Positions 14,775 through 20,049 are shown, numbered from the stretch's first letter. The stretch is 20,049 nt of DNA from JBAZWE01 sp041658605 (GCA_041658605.1 JBAZZU010000036.1:1-20049); one strand, 5' to 3'. The notes: generated by a model not told the origin, from the sequence alone. Translations and numbers: made by a program.

Positions 14775-15116
14775 ATGCAAACTGTGGTTGAACTCCCTGA
14801 ATTTCAACGAAAATCTTCTAAGCTGCTGACAGCAGCTAAGAATTTCAGTGTTATCAGTTACTTAGCTGCCCATCCAGCAGCGGGCGATATTATGCAAGGA
14901 ACAGGCGGTATCAGGAAGTTACGATGGTCAGCTCAAGGTAAAGGCAAAAGTGGAGGAGTTCGAGTCATTTATTATTTTCATAATGAATCGCTGCCGTTGT
15001 TTTTACTCACCGTATTTGGGAAAGGCGAGAAAGCGAATTTAACCAAGGCGGAGCGAAATGATTTGGCGAAATTGACGGCAATATTAATAAAGAGCTACGG
15101 AGGAAAAAATGAGTAA
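14775..15116 (+). CDS. RelE/HigB-type toxin (113 aa)
   Basis: A type II toxin of the RelE/ParE superfamily, the kind usually paired with a helix-turn-helix antitoxin. The motif 'GTGGIRKLRWSAQGKGKSGGVRVIYYF' near residues 41-70 is typical, with the basic residues that contact mRNA, followed by 'LPLFLLTVFGKGEKANLTKAERNDLAKLTAIL'. Toxins of this family usually cleave mRNA at the ribosome. The toxin gene comes first, as in higBA operons, and overlaps the antitoxin start by 8 bases, so translation is coupled. All key regions look intact. It sits alone with its antitoxin between repeat copies B and C. Confidence 0.92.
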   Translation: MQTVVELPEFQRKSSKLLTAAKNFSVISYLAAHPAAGDIMQGTGGIRKLRWSAQGKGKSGGVRVIYYFHNESLPLFLLTVFGKGEKANLTKAERNDLAKLTAILIKSYGGKNE

Positions 15117-15462
15117 CGCATATAAAAGCATTAAAAAAGGGCTTGATGAAGCCATAGAGCATGCCAAAGGCAACAAATCAAAAGCAATCGTACATGAGTT
15201 CACCCCTCTCGATGTGAAGAATATTCGCTTGGATATTGGTATGTCTCAAAGTGAATTTGCATCCGCATTTGGAATAAGTGTTAGTACTTTGCGGCATTGG
15301 GAGCGCGGTGATCGTACGCCTCATGGTCCAGCACTGGTTTTGCTCAATGTTGTTGCCAAAGAACCAAAGGCAGTGCTGAGCGCTTTAAGCGCAAACGCTA
15401 ACAAAGCGTCCAGATCCACTCCAACTGGTCGTCGGACGCGCAAAAAGACACGTGCCGCTTAG
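15109..15462 (+). CDS. HigA/NadS-type helix-turn-helix antitoxin (117 aa)
   Basis: The central part has an XRE-type helix-turn-helix: 'FTPLDVKNIRLDIGMSQSEFASAFGISVSTLRHWERGDRTPHGPALVLLNVVAKEP' (about residues 40-95). This is the NadS/HigA pattern of antitoxins that follow RelE-like toxins. It binds the toxin and, very likely, the palindrome at 14744-14768. The C-terminal tail (RSTPTGRRTRKKTRAA) is basic. A ribosome-binding site (GGAGG) lies inside the end of the toxin gene. The stop codon overlaps the end of the minus-strand small frame of repeat copy C. Confidence 0.92.
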   Translation: MSNAYKSIKKGLDEAIEHAKGNKSKAIVHEFTPLDVKNIRLDIGMSQSEFASAFGISVSTLRHWERGDRTPHGPALVLLNVVAKEPKAVLSALSANANKASRSTPTGRRTRKKTRAA

Positions 15463-15496
15463 CGCTGGCGACAGAAGGAAGCCTGCTGCACCGCTC

Positions 15497-15673
15497 TTTC
15501 CAACCTGCTCAAAATATTCAGCTCAGAGTTCGAATAGCGTTGCACCGCCTCCACCATTATTTCGTCCTCTGAAAATGCCTTGTTTAAGGCATTTTTTGTT
15601 GTCCGATATCGTAAACAGCCGGCGGGAATCGAACTTTCGCTGCTTTCGGAATCTTGCCACTTGCAAAATTAAC
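15497..15673. repeat. Cassette-bounding repeat, copy C
   Basis: The copy that shows the fold best. AGTTCGA (15527-15533) pairs with TCGAACT (15629-15635), CCGCC (15545-15549) with GGCGG (15621-15625), and AAAATGCCTT (15572-15581) with AAGGCATTTT (15586-15595). This makes a bulged hairpin of about 110 bases. CACCGCCTCCACCA (15543-15556) again matches the tmRNA 3' end. The right tail is shorter than in A, B and E and runs into the Phd/ParE promoter. The minus-strand small frame 15557-15459 is intact from ATG, with GAGG upstream. Confidence 0.85.
15572..15597. terminator. Hairpin with T run in repeat copy C
   Basis: A ten-base stem with a GTTT loop and six T after it. It stands about 110 bases downstream of the antitoxin gene stop and is a plausible end for that operon. 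Confidence 0.6.
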
Positions 15674-15693
15674 AGTGATACTTTAGTATCACT
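15654..15693 (+). promoter_or_regulatory. Promoter and operator of the Phd/ParE operon
   Basis: AGTGATACT / AGTATCACT (15674-15682 and 15685-15693) form a perfect palindrome with a TT spacer. TTGCAA (15661-15666) and TAGTAT (15684-15689) are 17 bases apart, and TTGCCA (15654) with GATACT is a second option. The palindrome ends 2 bases before the ATG at 15696, and no ribosome-binding site fits between, so this transcript too may be leaderless and autoregulated. Confidence 0.6.
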
Positions 15694-15695
15694 TT

Positions 15696-15953
15696 ATGCG
15701 AACCGAACTTGTTACATCACTCAAGCGCCAAGCCACCAAGCTCCTCTCAGAGATTGAAGATAGCAAGGAGCCAATCCTCATAACCCAACACGGCATACCG
15801 AGCGCCTATCTGGTCGATGTCGAAACCTACGAAGCCTTGCAGCGACGGATGAGCCTGTTGGAAGGAATTGCCCGTGGGGAGAAGGCTATTGAGGAAGGTC
15901 GTACACTCTCTCATGCGCAGGCCAAAAAGCGCATGGCACGATGGCTGAAATAA
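15696..15953 (+). CDS. Phd/YefM-type antitoxin (85 aa)
   Basis: The sequence 'MRTELVTSLKRQATKLLSEIEDSKEPILITQHGIPSAYLVDVETYEALQRRMSLLEGIARGEKAIEEGRTLSHAQAKKRMARWLK' pattern is the Phd/YefM (RelB-like) fold: an N-terminal DNA-binding part with ITQHGIPSAYLV, then a long helix and a flexible toxin-binding tail. It precedes and overlaps the toxin gene by 13 bases, the usual order for this family. It probably binds the AGTGATACT palindrome covering its own start. Confidence 0.93.
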   Translation: MRTELVTSLKRQATKLLSEIEDSKEPILITQHGIPSAYLVDVETYEALQRRMSLLEGIARGEKAIEEGRTLSHAQAKKRMARWLK

Positions 15954-16285
15954 TCTGGACTGAGCCCGCGATCACCGATTTGGATGCTATTGCGGATTAC
16001 GTTGCATTGGATAATCCGGAAGCCGCCAGGAAAATGGTCCAGAACGTTTTTCGCCATGTGGAACAACTGGCCGATCATCCCAGAAGCGGTTCAAAACCAC
16101 GAGAGCTTAAAGGGTGGCGCTACCGACAGATCGTTGAACCGCCGTGCCGGATCTTTTACCGGGAAGAGGGTACAAAGATCCTTATCCTTTACGTCATGCG
16201 TGGCGAGAGATTACTCCGTCCATCAACGCTAGATGCCCGTAGACGCAAAGCGAAGCAAAGCAAGAATCCTAAAGAAGGATCTTAG
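15941..16285 (+). CDS. ParE/RelE-family toxin (114 aa)
   Basis: The landmarks are 'IIWTEPAITDLDAIADYVALDNPEAARKMVQNVF...LADHPRSGSKPRELKGWRYRQIVEPPCRIFYREEGTKILILYVMRGERLL', a full ParE/RelE toxin. ParE members poison DNA gyrase and RelE members cleave mRNA; the helical hairpin and the late R-IFYRE...ILYVMRGER strand favour the ParE branch. The C-terminus adds a basic tail (RRRKAKQSKNPKEGS). The overlap with the antitoxin gene shows coupled translation. It shares its cassette with two tiny basic genes and a membrane protein. Confidence 0.93.
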   Translation: MAEIIWTEPAITDLDAIADYVALDNPEAARKMVQNVFRHVEQLADHPRSGSKPRELKGWRYRQIVEPPCRIFYREEGTKILILYVMRGERLLRPSTLDARRRKAKQSKNPKEGS

Positions 16286-16294
16286 CGACTGATA

Positions 16295-16441
16295 ATGGCG
16301 AATCATAAGAGAAAACACAGACGCTATTATTCGAGCTGTGGGCTTTGCAAGCCTGACAAATATTGGCGCACTCGTAAAGACAAATATGGCGAAAGTTACC
16401 GGGGACAAAAACAATGGCCCACAAGCGAAAAGGACAGCTGA
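16295..16441 (+). CDS. Tiny basic Cys-containing protein (48 aa)
   Basis: A 48-residue frame: MANHKRKHRRYYSSCGLCKP, then DKYWRTRKDKYGESYRGQKQ and WPTSEKDS. It has a C-x-x-C-K-P motif after a strongly basic N-terminus, so it may bind metal or nucleic acid. Short bacterial proteins with a basic start and a CxxCKPxK motif are familiar to me as an unnamed group. It lies 9 bases after the toxin gene stop, so it may be read from the same mRNA, and overlaps the next tiny gene by 28 bases in another frame. No function can be given. Confidence 0.6.
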   Translation: MANHKRKHRRYYSSCGLCKPDKYWRTRKDKYGESYRGQKQWPTSEKDS

Positions 16442-16548
16442 CACCCGCGCCTCAATGGTGGAAGCATTTGCGCGACTGGAAACGCGTCGCAAATAAGCGG
16501 GAGCGCAAGGCGGAAAAAGGGACATCCAGTCTCTACCATGAAGAATAA
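16414..16548 (+). CDS. Tiny basic Trp-rich protein (44 aa)
   Basis: A 44-residue frame: MAHKRKGQLTPAPQWWKHLR, then DWKRVANKRERKAEKGTSSL and YHEE. The pattern P-x-WWKHLR-x-x-K-R...NKRERKAE recurs in short unnamed bacterial proteins that I recall next to CxxCKP proteins like the one before. The 28-base overlap of the two starts suggests translational coupling and a joint job. The strong positive charge suggests RNA or DNA contact. No function can be given. Confidence 0.6.
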   Translation: MAHKRKGQLTPAPQWWKHLRDWKRVANKRERKAEKGTSSLYHEE

Positions 16549-16587
16549 ATCCACAGCAACCCAAATTTTGCCTGATCCGGAATAAAA

Positions 16588-16998
16588 TTGAAAAACAGGA
16601 AAATATGGCGACGGCCCGGTTTGTTCTCCTTATTACTCTGGATCCTCGCCTATGGAGGCCTCGCTTTTACAATCCTTACCGCGGCCTCAATCGGTATTCT
16701 CGTTGCCCCATTTGCTCTGGTCTTCTTTCTCGCCGTTGTCGTCTTTGCCCACTTTTGGCCTGAGGCGCCCCCAGGCGCCCTTATTGGCATTGGTCTTTTG
16801 TGTCTCTTGGTTGCATTCCTCAACAAAGATTATGAACCCTGCCCGGCAGAACCTGTAATATTCAAACCAGGCGATCCATCATTCTCTTGTGGCGGCTTTA
16901 ACCCTGTTCCGTGGCTAATCGTAGGGACATTGCTAACCGGAGCCGGCATTATCGGCTATCTCCTGTTTACGGCTCTTTCCAACCGTCTCAAAGATTAG
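16588..16998 (+). CDS. Unknown small membrane protein (136 aa)
   Basis: Four hydrophobic segments at about residues 12-28, 30-53, 62-78 and 106-127, with a loop containing two cysteines (DYEPCPAEPVIFKPGDPSFSCGGFNPVPW) that probably faces outside the cytoplasm. I do not recognise the family. The start is TTG at 16588; the upstream ribosome-binding site is weak (GGAA), so the N-terminus is uncertain. The last codons (ALSNRLKD, stop) come from the edge of repeat copy D, so the repeat supplies the C-terminus. It is the last gene of the Phd/ParE cassette. Confidence 0.7.
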   Translation: MKNRKIWRRPGLFSLLLWILAYGGLAFTILTAASIGILVAPFALVFFLAVVVFAHFWPEAPPGALIGIGLLCLLVAFLNKDYEPCPAEPVIFKPGDPSFSCGGFNPVPWLIVGTLLTGAGIIGYLLFTALSNRLKD

Positions 16999-17033
16999 CA
17001 GCAGAATTCGAATAGCGTTGCACCGCCTCCAAC
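16975..17033. repeat. Cassette-bounding repeat, copy D (truncated)
   Basis: Only the left part is present: CTCTTTCCAACCGTCTCAAA (16972-16991), GAATTCGAATAGCGTTGCACCGCCTCCA, then unrelated sequence. The hairpin and right arm are missing. The minus-strand small frame is disrupted by a one-base deletion. The copy overlaps the end of the membrane protein gene and lies 32 bases before the convergent end of the DUF1566 gene. Confidence 0.75.
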
Positions 17034-17064
17034 ACCATCCACACCCAGAGTTGCCGCATATCTG

Positions 17065-17985
17065 TTACCGACTCACCGCCCACACGTGGAAACGGGCGTA
17101 GCCTTTACGTCCTACGCCCATGGCTCCCTTAAATGCATAAAAAGCCCAGGCCCAGTCCGGCTCAAACATGCTGGAGGTTGAGGACCAGTAGACCTCCTGG
17201 CAATTTTCGAACGGATGGTCAGGAGGCAGGGCGGGGTCATGCCGGTTCAGATCGGCCAGCGATTCCAGCTCGTTGATATTGGGGAGACGCCACCGGCGGC
17301 CGGCCGCCGCTCCCTCGTTCAGTTTCTTAATGGCCTCAAGCGCATCAGCCCAGATAACGGGCTCCCCGGTCAGATTGGCGGCCCTACGCCAGCACAGGCC
17401 GGTCAAGCGGTCTTTTACCGAGAGCCCATCAACCTCCAATTCAAAACGCGGCTTGGGCCATTTACATTGAACCGCCTCGTTCCCTTCGCCTCTTACCGGC
17501 CAGAGAAGATAAAACTGGCTTTTTACTCCATAGAAGCTACGCCCTCCACCCATGTGCACATACCAGGCAAAATCCGGATTGATGGCGGTTGTCGTTGAGG
17601 TCCAGTACCAGCCGGGAAATACGTTTGTGAAAGGGCAGTCTTCCGGGAGGGCGGGGTTTCTGGTCTGATGGCTGATGAGGCTCCTGAGCTCCCGCCGGGT
17701 GGGCATCCGCCAATCGCTGAAGCCGTGGGCCTGTTCGCGGTTTAACTGGTCGACGAAGTCAAGGGCAGCGCGCCAGTCAAGTGGGAGCCCGGCCATATTC
17801 GCGTCAAGTGGCCAGGTCAGCCCGGTCAGGAGATCGACAGCGACTTCATCGCCGGTCTCAAATCGGGGCGACGGCCAGGGAGCTCCACTTTCTGATTCTG
17901 CGTCCTGTCCGCTTTGGGCGCAGGGCATTTCATGGCCCTCAGGGTCGTGACACGTTTTTTGTCCTGTTTGTATAAAACAGCTCAT
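17065..17985 (-). CDS. DUF1566 (Lcl C-terminal-like) protein with two repeats (306 aa)
   Basis: Two DUF1566 units are visible. Unit 1, about residues 50-170, has LLTGLTWPLDANMAGLPLDW...GFSDWRMPTRRELRSLI...FPGWYWTSTT...YLLWPVRGE. Unit 2, about 185-306, has RLTGLCWRRAANLTGEPVIW...RRWRLPNINELESLADLN...EVYWSSTS...FHVWAVSR. The N-terminus (MSCFIQTGQKTCHDPEGHEMPC) is like other family members, which supports the ATG at 17985. No signal peptide is seen. The domain is related to C-type-lectin-like folds and its role is unknown. The gene is the only one in the array on the minus strand, so it may have come from a different donor. Confidence 0.88.
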   Translation of the reverse strand: MSCFIQTGQKTCHDPEGHEMPCAQSGQDAESESGAPWPSPRFETGDEVAVDLLTGLTWPLDANMAGLPLDWRAALDFVDQLNREQAHGFSDWRMPTRRELRSLISHQTRNPALPEDCPFTNVFPGWYWTSTTTAINPDFAWYVHMGGGRSFYGVKSQFYLLWPVRGEGNEAVQCKWPKPRFELEVDGLSVKDRLTGLCWRRAANLTGEPVIWADALEAIKKLNEGAAAGRRWRLPNINELESLADLNRHDPALPPDHPFENCQEVYWSSTSSMFEPDWAWAFYAFKGAMGVGRKGYARFHVWAVSR

Positions 17986-18163
17986 CGGGCAATTACGCTT
18001 TCATGCGTTTGCATACTCTACAATGTGGGCAATCCTTATCACAACGCCGGGGAACTCGCGGCGCTTTCCTTTACTGAAGATACTTCTGCTTTAAGCTGTT
18101 GCGCTCAGCCCGGCCTGAAAAATATACAGGCACACACACGCCAACTAATGATAGGACGAGATT
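17986..18163. other. Intergenic stretch between divergent genes
   Basis: About 180 bases with no gene I can support. A ribosome-binding site (AGGACGAG) before the thioredoxin-like gene is at its right end. No clear promoter pair is visible for either neighbour. Confidence 0.4.
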
Positions 18164-18472
18164 GTGAATGTCACCTGTTACCTATCCTCGGCTTGCGCTT
18201 CGGAAGAGGAATTAAGGGCAAATATTGACCGCGCACTGGAAGCTGAAAACGTCAGTGCTGACATCAGTATTCAGCGGATCGATGATCAAAAAGCAGCGGA
18301 TCTCGGGCTCAGTGGCTCTCCGTCGATTCTGATCGATGGGAAAGAACTTCAGCCATCGGCTGGAACCGGTTTTTCATGAAGGCTATTCAGGGACGAGTCG
18401 GGCAGGCTCGCGAACGTTCCGTCCGTGGATACGCTGAGAGAGGCAGTTAGAGAACACGGTGCTTCGGACTGA
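18164..18472 (+). CDS. Thioredoxin-like protein with an in-frame UGA: candidate selenoprotein or nonsense mutant (102 aa if read through)
   Basis: The frame starts with GTG (AGGACGAG upstream) and runs 71 codons: NVTCYLSSACASEEELRANI, then ...AADLGLSGSPSILIDGKELQPSAGTGFS, then TGA (18377-18379). The same frame continues for 30 more codons, RLFRDESGRLANVPSVDTLREAVREHGASD, to a TGA at 18470. The pattern up to and beyond the UGA matches small thioredoxin-fold proteins with 'GSPT(I/V)L(I/V)DG...GLSCR(L/V)YR...G(A/V)P(T/S)VE.LR.A', in which a conserved Cys stands exactly where the UGA is. This makes selenocysteine (GFS-U-RLF) possible. A hairpin at 18394-18410 fits the bacterial SECIS pattern. A plain TGT/TGC to TGA mutation making a pseudogene is the alternative. 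No selenocysteine machinery is visible in the window. Confidence 0.6.
18394..18410 (+). promoter_or_regulatory. SECIS-like hairpin after the in-frame UGA
   Basis: CGAGTC (18394-18399) pairs with GGCTCG (18405-18410), six base pairs with one G-U, around the loop GGGCA. The loop begins 21 bases after the last base of the UGA and starts with G. Both features agree with the known bacterial SECIS pattern (short stem, G at the start of the loop, about 16-37 bases from the UGA). Lower pairing GGGA/TTCC extends it imperfectly. Chance pairing in coding sequence is possible. Confidence 0.4.
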
Positions 18473-18521
18473 TCTTTAAGAAGACAGAATCCTTTTTGTA
18501 CCTTCGAGGAGGACCAAGGTT

Positions 18522-18690
18522 TTCAGCTCAGAGTTCGAATACCGTTGCACCGTCTCCACCATTATCAAACCATGAAAAATGCCTTTCTTAAGGCATTTTT
18601 TACTGCCCTGAAACTCGACAGCCGGAGGGAATCGAACTTTCATGCATTTCGACAACTTTTCCACAGATAATAATTCCTGTAAATTTGACG
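18522..18690. repeat. Cassette-bounding repeat, copy E
   Basis: Full-length but more divergent: CAGCTCAGAGTTCGAATACC, CACCGTCTCCACCA (18548-18561, one mismatch), hairpin, GCCGGAGGGAATCGAAC and the tail TCCACAGATAATAATTCCTG. The tail resembles those of copies A and B, fixing the right end of the unit near AATTTGAC (18681-18690). The minus-strand frame here is open further upstream (to 18664). It ends the array; what follows has no further copies. Confidence 0.8.
18575..18602. terminator. Hairpin with T run in repeat copy E
   Basis: AAAAATGCCTT pairs with AAGGCATTTTT around a TCTT loop, with T and A runs on both sides. A plausible bidirectional terminator after the thioredoxin-like gene. Confidence 0.55.
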
Positions 18691-18695
18691 GCTGT

Positions 18696-18820
18696 AAAAA
18701 CTACCTGTCTGGAGTCCGTCAGCCCGCAAGGCTGGCGCTTAGAACCGTCTGCTGTGGGAAGTAGAGGAACGAGGGTGCCTACGGACGCCGTGCGGTTACC
18801 GGGACACAATCGACAGGCAG
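18696..18820 (+). other. Structured GC-rich stretch, possible IS200/IS605 (TnpB) right-end remnant
   Basis: The sequence has CAGCCCGCAAGGCTG (perfect 5-bp hairpin, 18720-18734) followed by a conserved-looking string ending GCCGTGCGGTTACCGGGA. Its plus-strand frame reads SPQGWRLEPSAVGSRGTRVP, which reminds me of the end of some TnpB genes, where the guide RNA scaffold overlaps the 3' end of the gene. The rest of such a gene is not present. This is recall-based and weak. Confidence 0.3.
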
Positions 18821-18829
18821 GTTCACAAG

Positions 18830-18975
18830 ATGGCGTACAGGTCGACGACCAACTCCATCGGCGAGTACATAGCGGGATGCCCCCCGAGACTCAGAAGGTG
18901 CTGGAAGAGTTGCGAGCGCTCATCAAGGCATCAGCGCCCGACGTTCGACGCACTGGATGGCCGTGGTGCGCATAA
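18830..18975 (+). pseudogene. Broken DUF1801 domain gene fragment
   Basis: Frame 1 from ATG 18830 reads MAYRSTTNSIGEYIAGCP and, after a run of C at 18880-18885, the next frame continues PPETQKVLEELRALIKASAPDVR. Together they match the start of DUF1801 proteins (a D/GEYIA..PPE.Q..LEELR..I...AP pattern). A one-base frameshift in the C run and the loss of everything after about residue 42 make it a pseudogene. The functional family is about 110-140 aa with unknown role. Confidence 0.65.
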
Positions 18976-19097
18976 TGCCCGAACTATATCGCCCTGCTCC
19001 AGGATGGCGAGCAGACCAACTGCTGTATAAAAACAGATGTAATAGGAGTAAGATAAACGTCAATAAAATTTTCTCATAACGCAGAGGAGGCTTCCTA

Positions 19098-19856
19098 ATG
19101 AAAAAAGGGCTTAAATGGATATTTATTTCACTGGCAGCGATGCTGATCTTCGGCCAAGCGGCCGTTGCTTCCATGATCATTCCCATAAATGACCACGCCG
19201 CTCAGGCGCCCGCGCCTGAAAAATCTCCGGCGATCGGTGATGGCTGGCAACTCGAAAGGGTAGACTTCATCCACTACGCGAAGCCGCCCGGAGCTGGCAA
19301 ACCGCCAAAGGGAGACGGCTCCTGTTACTCACTTTTGGGTTACAAGTGGAAAACCCTGCCGGTGAGCTACATCATAAATCCGGCCAACCCGCAGGGCTTG
19401 TCCGAATCTTTCGTTACCTCCACAATTATGACAGCCGCCGAGACATGGGACTCCGCCACTTCCCCGGAGCTTTTCAATAACAGTTACACGGTGGACAGCG
19501 CCGCTCAATACGGTGTACAGGACTATCGCAACTCGATCGTTTTCGGTGATTACCCCGACAATAATGTGATTGCCGTAACATCGATGTGGTACATACCGCG
19601 AACCCGGCAAATGGTCGAGTTCGATATGGAGTTCAACACCCGCTATACCTGGGGAGACGCTTCTATCGATGCTTTCGTCATGGATCTGGAGAACATAGCC
19701 GCGCACGAGCTGGGCCATAGCGTTGGCTTGAATGATATATACAGCACCTCCTGCTCGTCTGTGACGATGTTCGGCTATTCATCGTACGGTGAGCTGTCGA
19801 AGCGCTCGCTAGAGCTGCCGGATATCAACGGCCTCACGGTCATGTACGGACTGTAA
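19098..19856 (+). CDS. Secreted matrixin-like zinc metalloprotease (252 aa)
   Basis: Residues 1-24 are a signal peptide (KKGLKW, then IFISLAAMLIFGQAAVAS). The mature part ends in a metzincin active site: HELGHSVGLND at residues 203-213, with His203, Glu204, His207 and the final Asp213 at the third zinc-ligand position, as in some bacterial matrixin-like proteins. The Met-turn is SVTMFGY (Met224). The closing 'ELPDINGLTVMYG' is the usual end of matrixins, where 'D..GI..LYG' is conserved. No pro-domain cysteine switch is obvious, though Cys76 lies in GSCYSLLGYKW. The GAGGAGG ribosome-binding site makes the start sure. It probably degrades protein outside the cell. GC content is again like the chromosomal part. 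Confidence 0.9.
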   Translation: MKKGLKWIFISLAAMLIFGQAAVASMIIPINDHAAQAPAPEKSPAIGDGWQLERVDFIHYAKPPGAGKPPKGDGSCYSLLGYKWKTLPVSYIINPANPQGLSESFVTSTIMTAAETWDSATSPELFNNSYTVDSAAQYGVQDYRNSIVFGDYPDNNVIAVTSMWYIPRTRQMVEFDMEFNTRYTWGDASIDAFVMDLENIAAHELGHSVGLNDIYSTSCSSVTMFGYSSYGELSKRSLELPDINGLTVMYGL

Positions 19857-19903
19857 GAGCTTTGCCAGGGGAAACAAAAGAGAACTAGACAGGAAAAGGC
19901 TAG

Positions 19904-20049
19904 ATTAGAAAGCTCACAATATTATTGGTTGTGATCTCGATTTTGGCGGCGCTGTTTTTATTCTCAGGTTGTAGAGACAATGGCAATGAAAACACTTCCC
20001 CGGCGGTGGATCAGTCCACACCCGCGCAAACGCAATCGACGGGCACAAC
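19904..20049 (+). CDS. Lipoprotein, partial (runs off the window), likely ATT start
   Basis: The frame from ATT at 19904 reads (M)RKLTILLVVISILAALFLF, then SGC with the lipobox LFSGC, then a Thr/Ser/Gln/Pro-rich region (RDNGNENTSPAVDQSTPAQT). A basic n-region, hydrophobic core and Cys at about residue 22 form a textbook lipoprotein signal. A stop lies directly before the ATT and no ATG, GTG or TTG gives the basic n-region; AGGAAAAGG stands 5-6 bases before the ATT. TTG at 19925 is the fallback but lacks both the basic start and the ribosome-binding site. It starts 47 bases after the metalloprotease gene, so the two may be co-transcribed. The function is unknown. Confidence 0.65.
   Translation, partial: MRKLTILLVVISILAALFLFSGCRDNGNENTSPAVDQSTPAQTQSTGT

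Noticed and set aside
17215..17598. Plus-strand frame of 127 aa
   Set aside because: Antisense shadow of the DUF1566 gene, which has clear domain motifs.
13532..18690. CRISPR array or tandem repeat
   Set aside because: The repeat units are 60-220 bases long, spaced 0.9-1.5 kb apart, and separated by genes rather than short unique spacers.
13532..18690. Classical integron attC sites for the five repeats
   Set aside because: The outer boxes read GTTCGA...TCGAAC, the reverse order of attC (AAC left, GTT right), and no integron integrase gene is in the window.

Overview
The window joins two kinds of DNA. Bases 1-7643 look like conserved chromosome, with moderate to high GC, dense genes and strong housekeeping families. 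From about 7970 to 19000 it is a mosaic accessory region lying directly downstream of the tmRNA gene ssrA. The gene order S41 protease - RNase R - SmpB - tmRNA is familiar from deep-branching Actinomycetota, for example Coriobacteriia- or Thermoleophilia-like lineages. A -10 box sits only 6 bases before the smpB ATG with no ribosome-binding site, so that mRNA may be leaderless. The phylum is an inference from gene order and style, not a proof.

Region 1 (about 50-3250, minus strand) is a sulfur or selenium handling cluster. It holds a two-halved YeeE/YedE transporter and a TusA-type sulfur carrier, followed by a terminator. A separate near-consensus promoter then drives three small DsrE/DsrF/DsrH-like proteins, the last only 58 aa. 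The likely flow is uptake of a sulfur (or selenium) species, hand-over to TusA, then relay through the DsrE-like proteins. Region 2 (3451-7643, plus strand) is a carboxy-terminal processing protease, a short RNase R, SmpB and tmRNA; the last three form the trans-translation and RNA-clearance machinery.

Region 3 (7644-13480) is the first part of the island: a possible small RNA, an AT-rich unknown membrane protein on the minus strand, then four co-oriented genes that all look nucleic-acid directed (PD-(D/E)XK-like, HNH, DEDDh-BRCT, DUF4365-like). These suggest a defence or nuclease cluster, with base composition changing from gene to gene. Region 4 (13480-18700) is laid out like a cassette array. 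Five copies (four long, one truncated) of an unusual repeat of up to about 200 bp separate short gene sets: a SnoaL-like protein; a HigB/HigA-type pair; a Phd/ParE pair with two tiny basic proteins and a membrane protein; and a DUF1566 protein with a thioredoxin-like gene that has an in-frame UGA. No integrase or transposase gene is visible.

Each repeat folds as a long bulged hairpin whose two arms resemble the 3' end of the tmRNA in opposite orientations. It also carries, on the minus strand, a conserved small reading frame whose differences are mostly synonymous between the best-matched copies. Region 5 (18700-20049) holds a structured stretch of possible IS200/IS605 origin, a broken DUF1801 gene, a secreted matrixin-like metalloprotease, and the start of a lipoprotein gene that appears to use ATT as its start codon.

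The items most worth a second look are the repeat family with its cassettes, and the thioredoxin-like gene, whose UGA stands where relatives have cysteine and is followed by a hairpin that fits the bacterial SECIS pattern.
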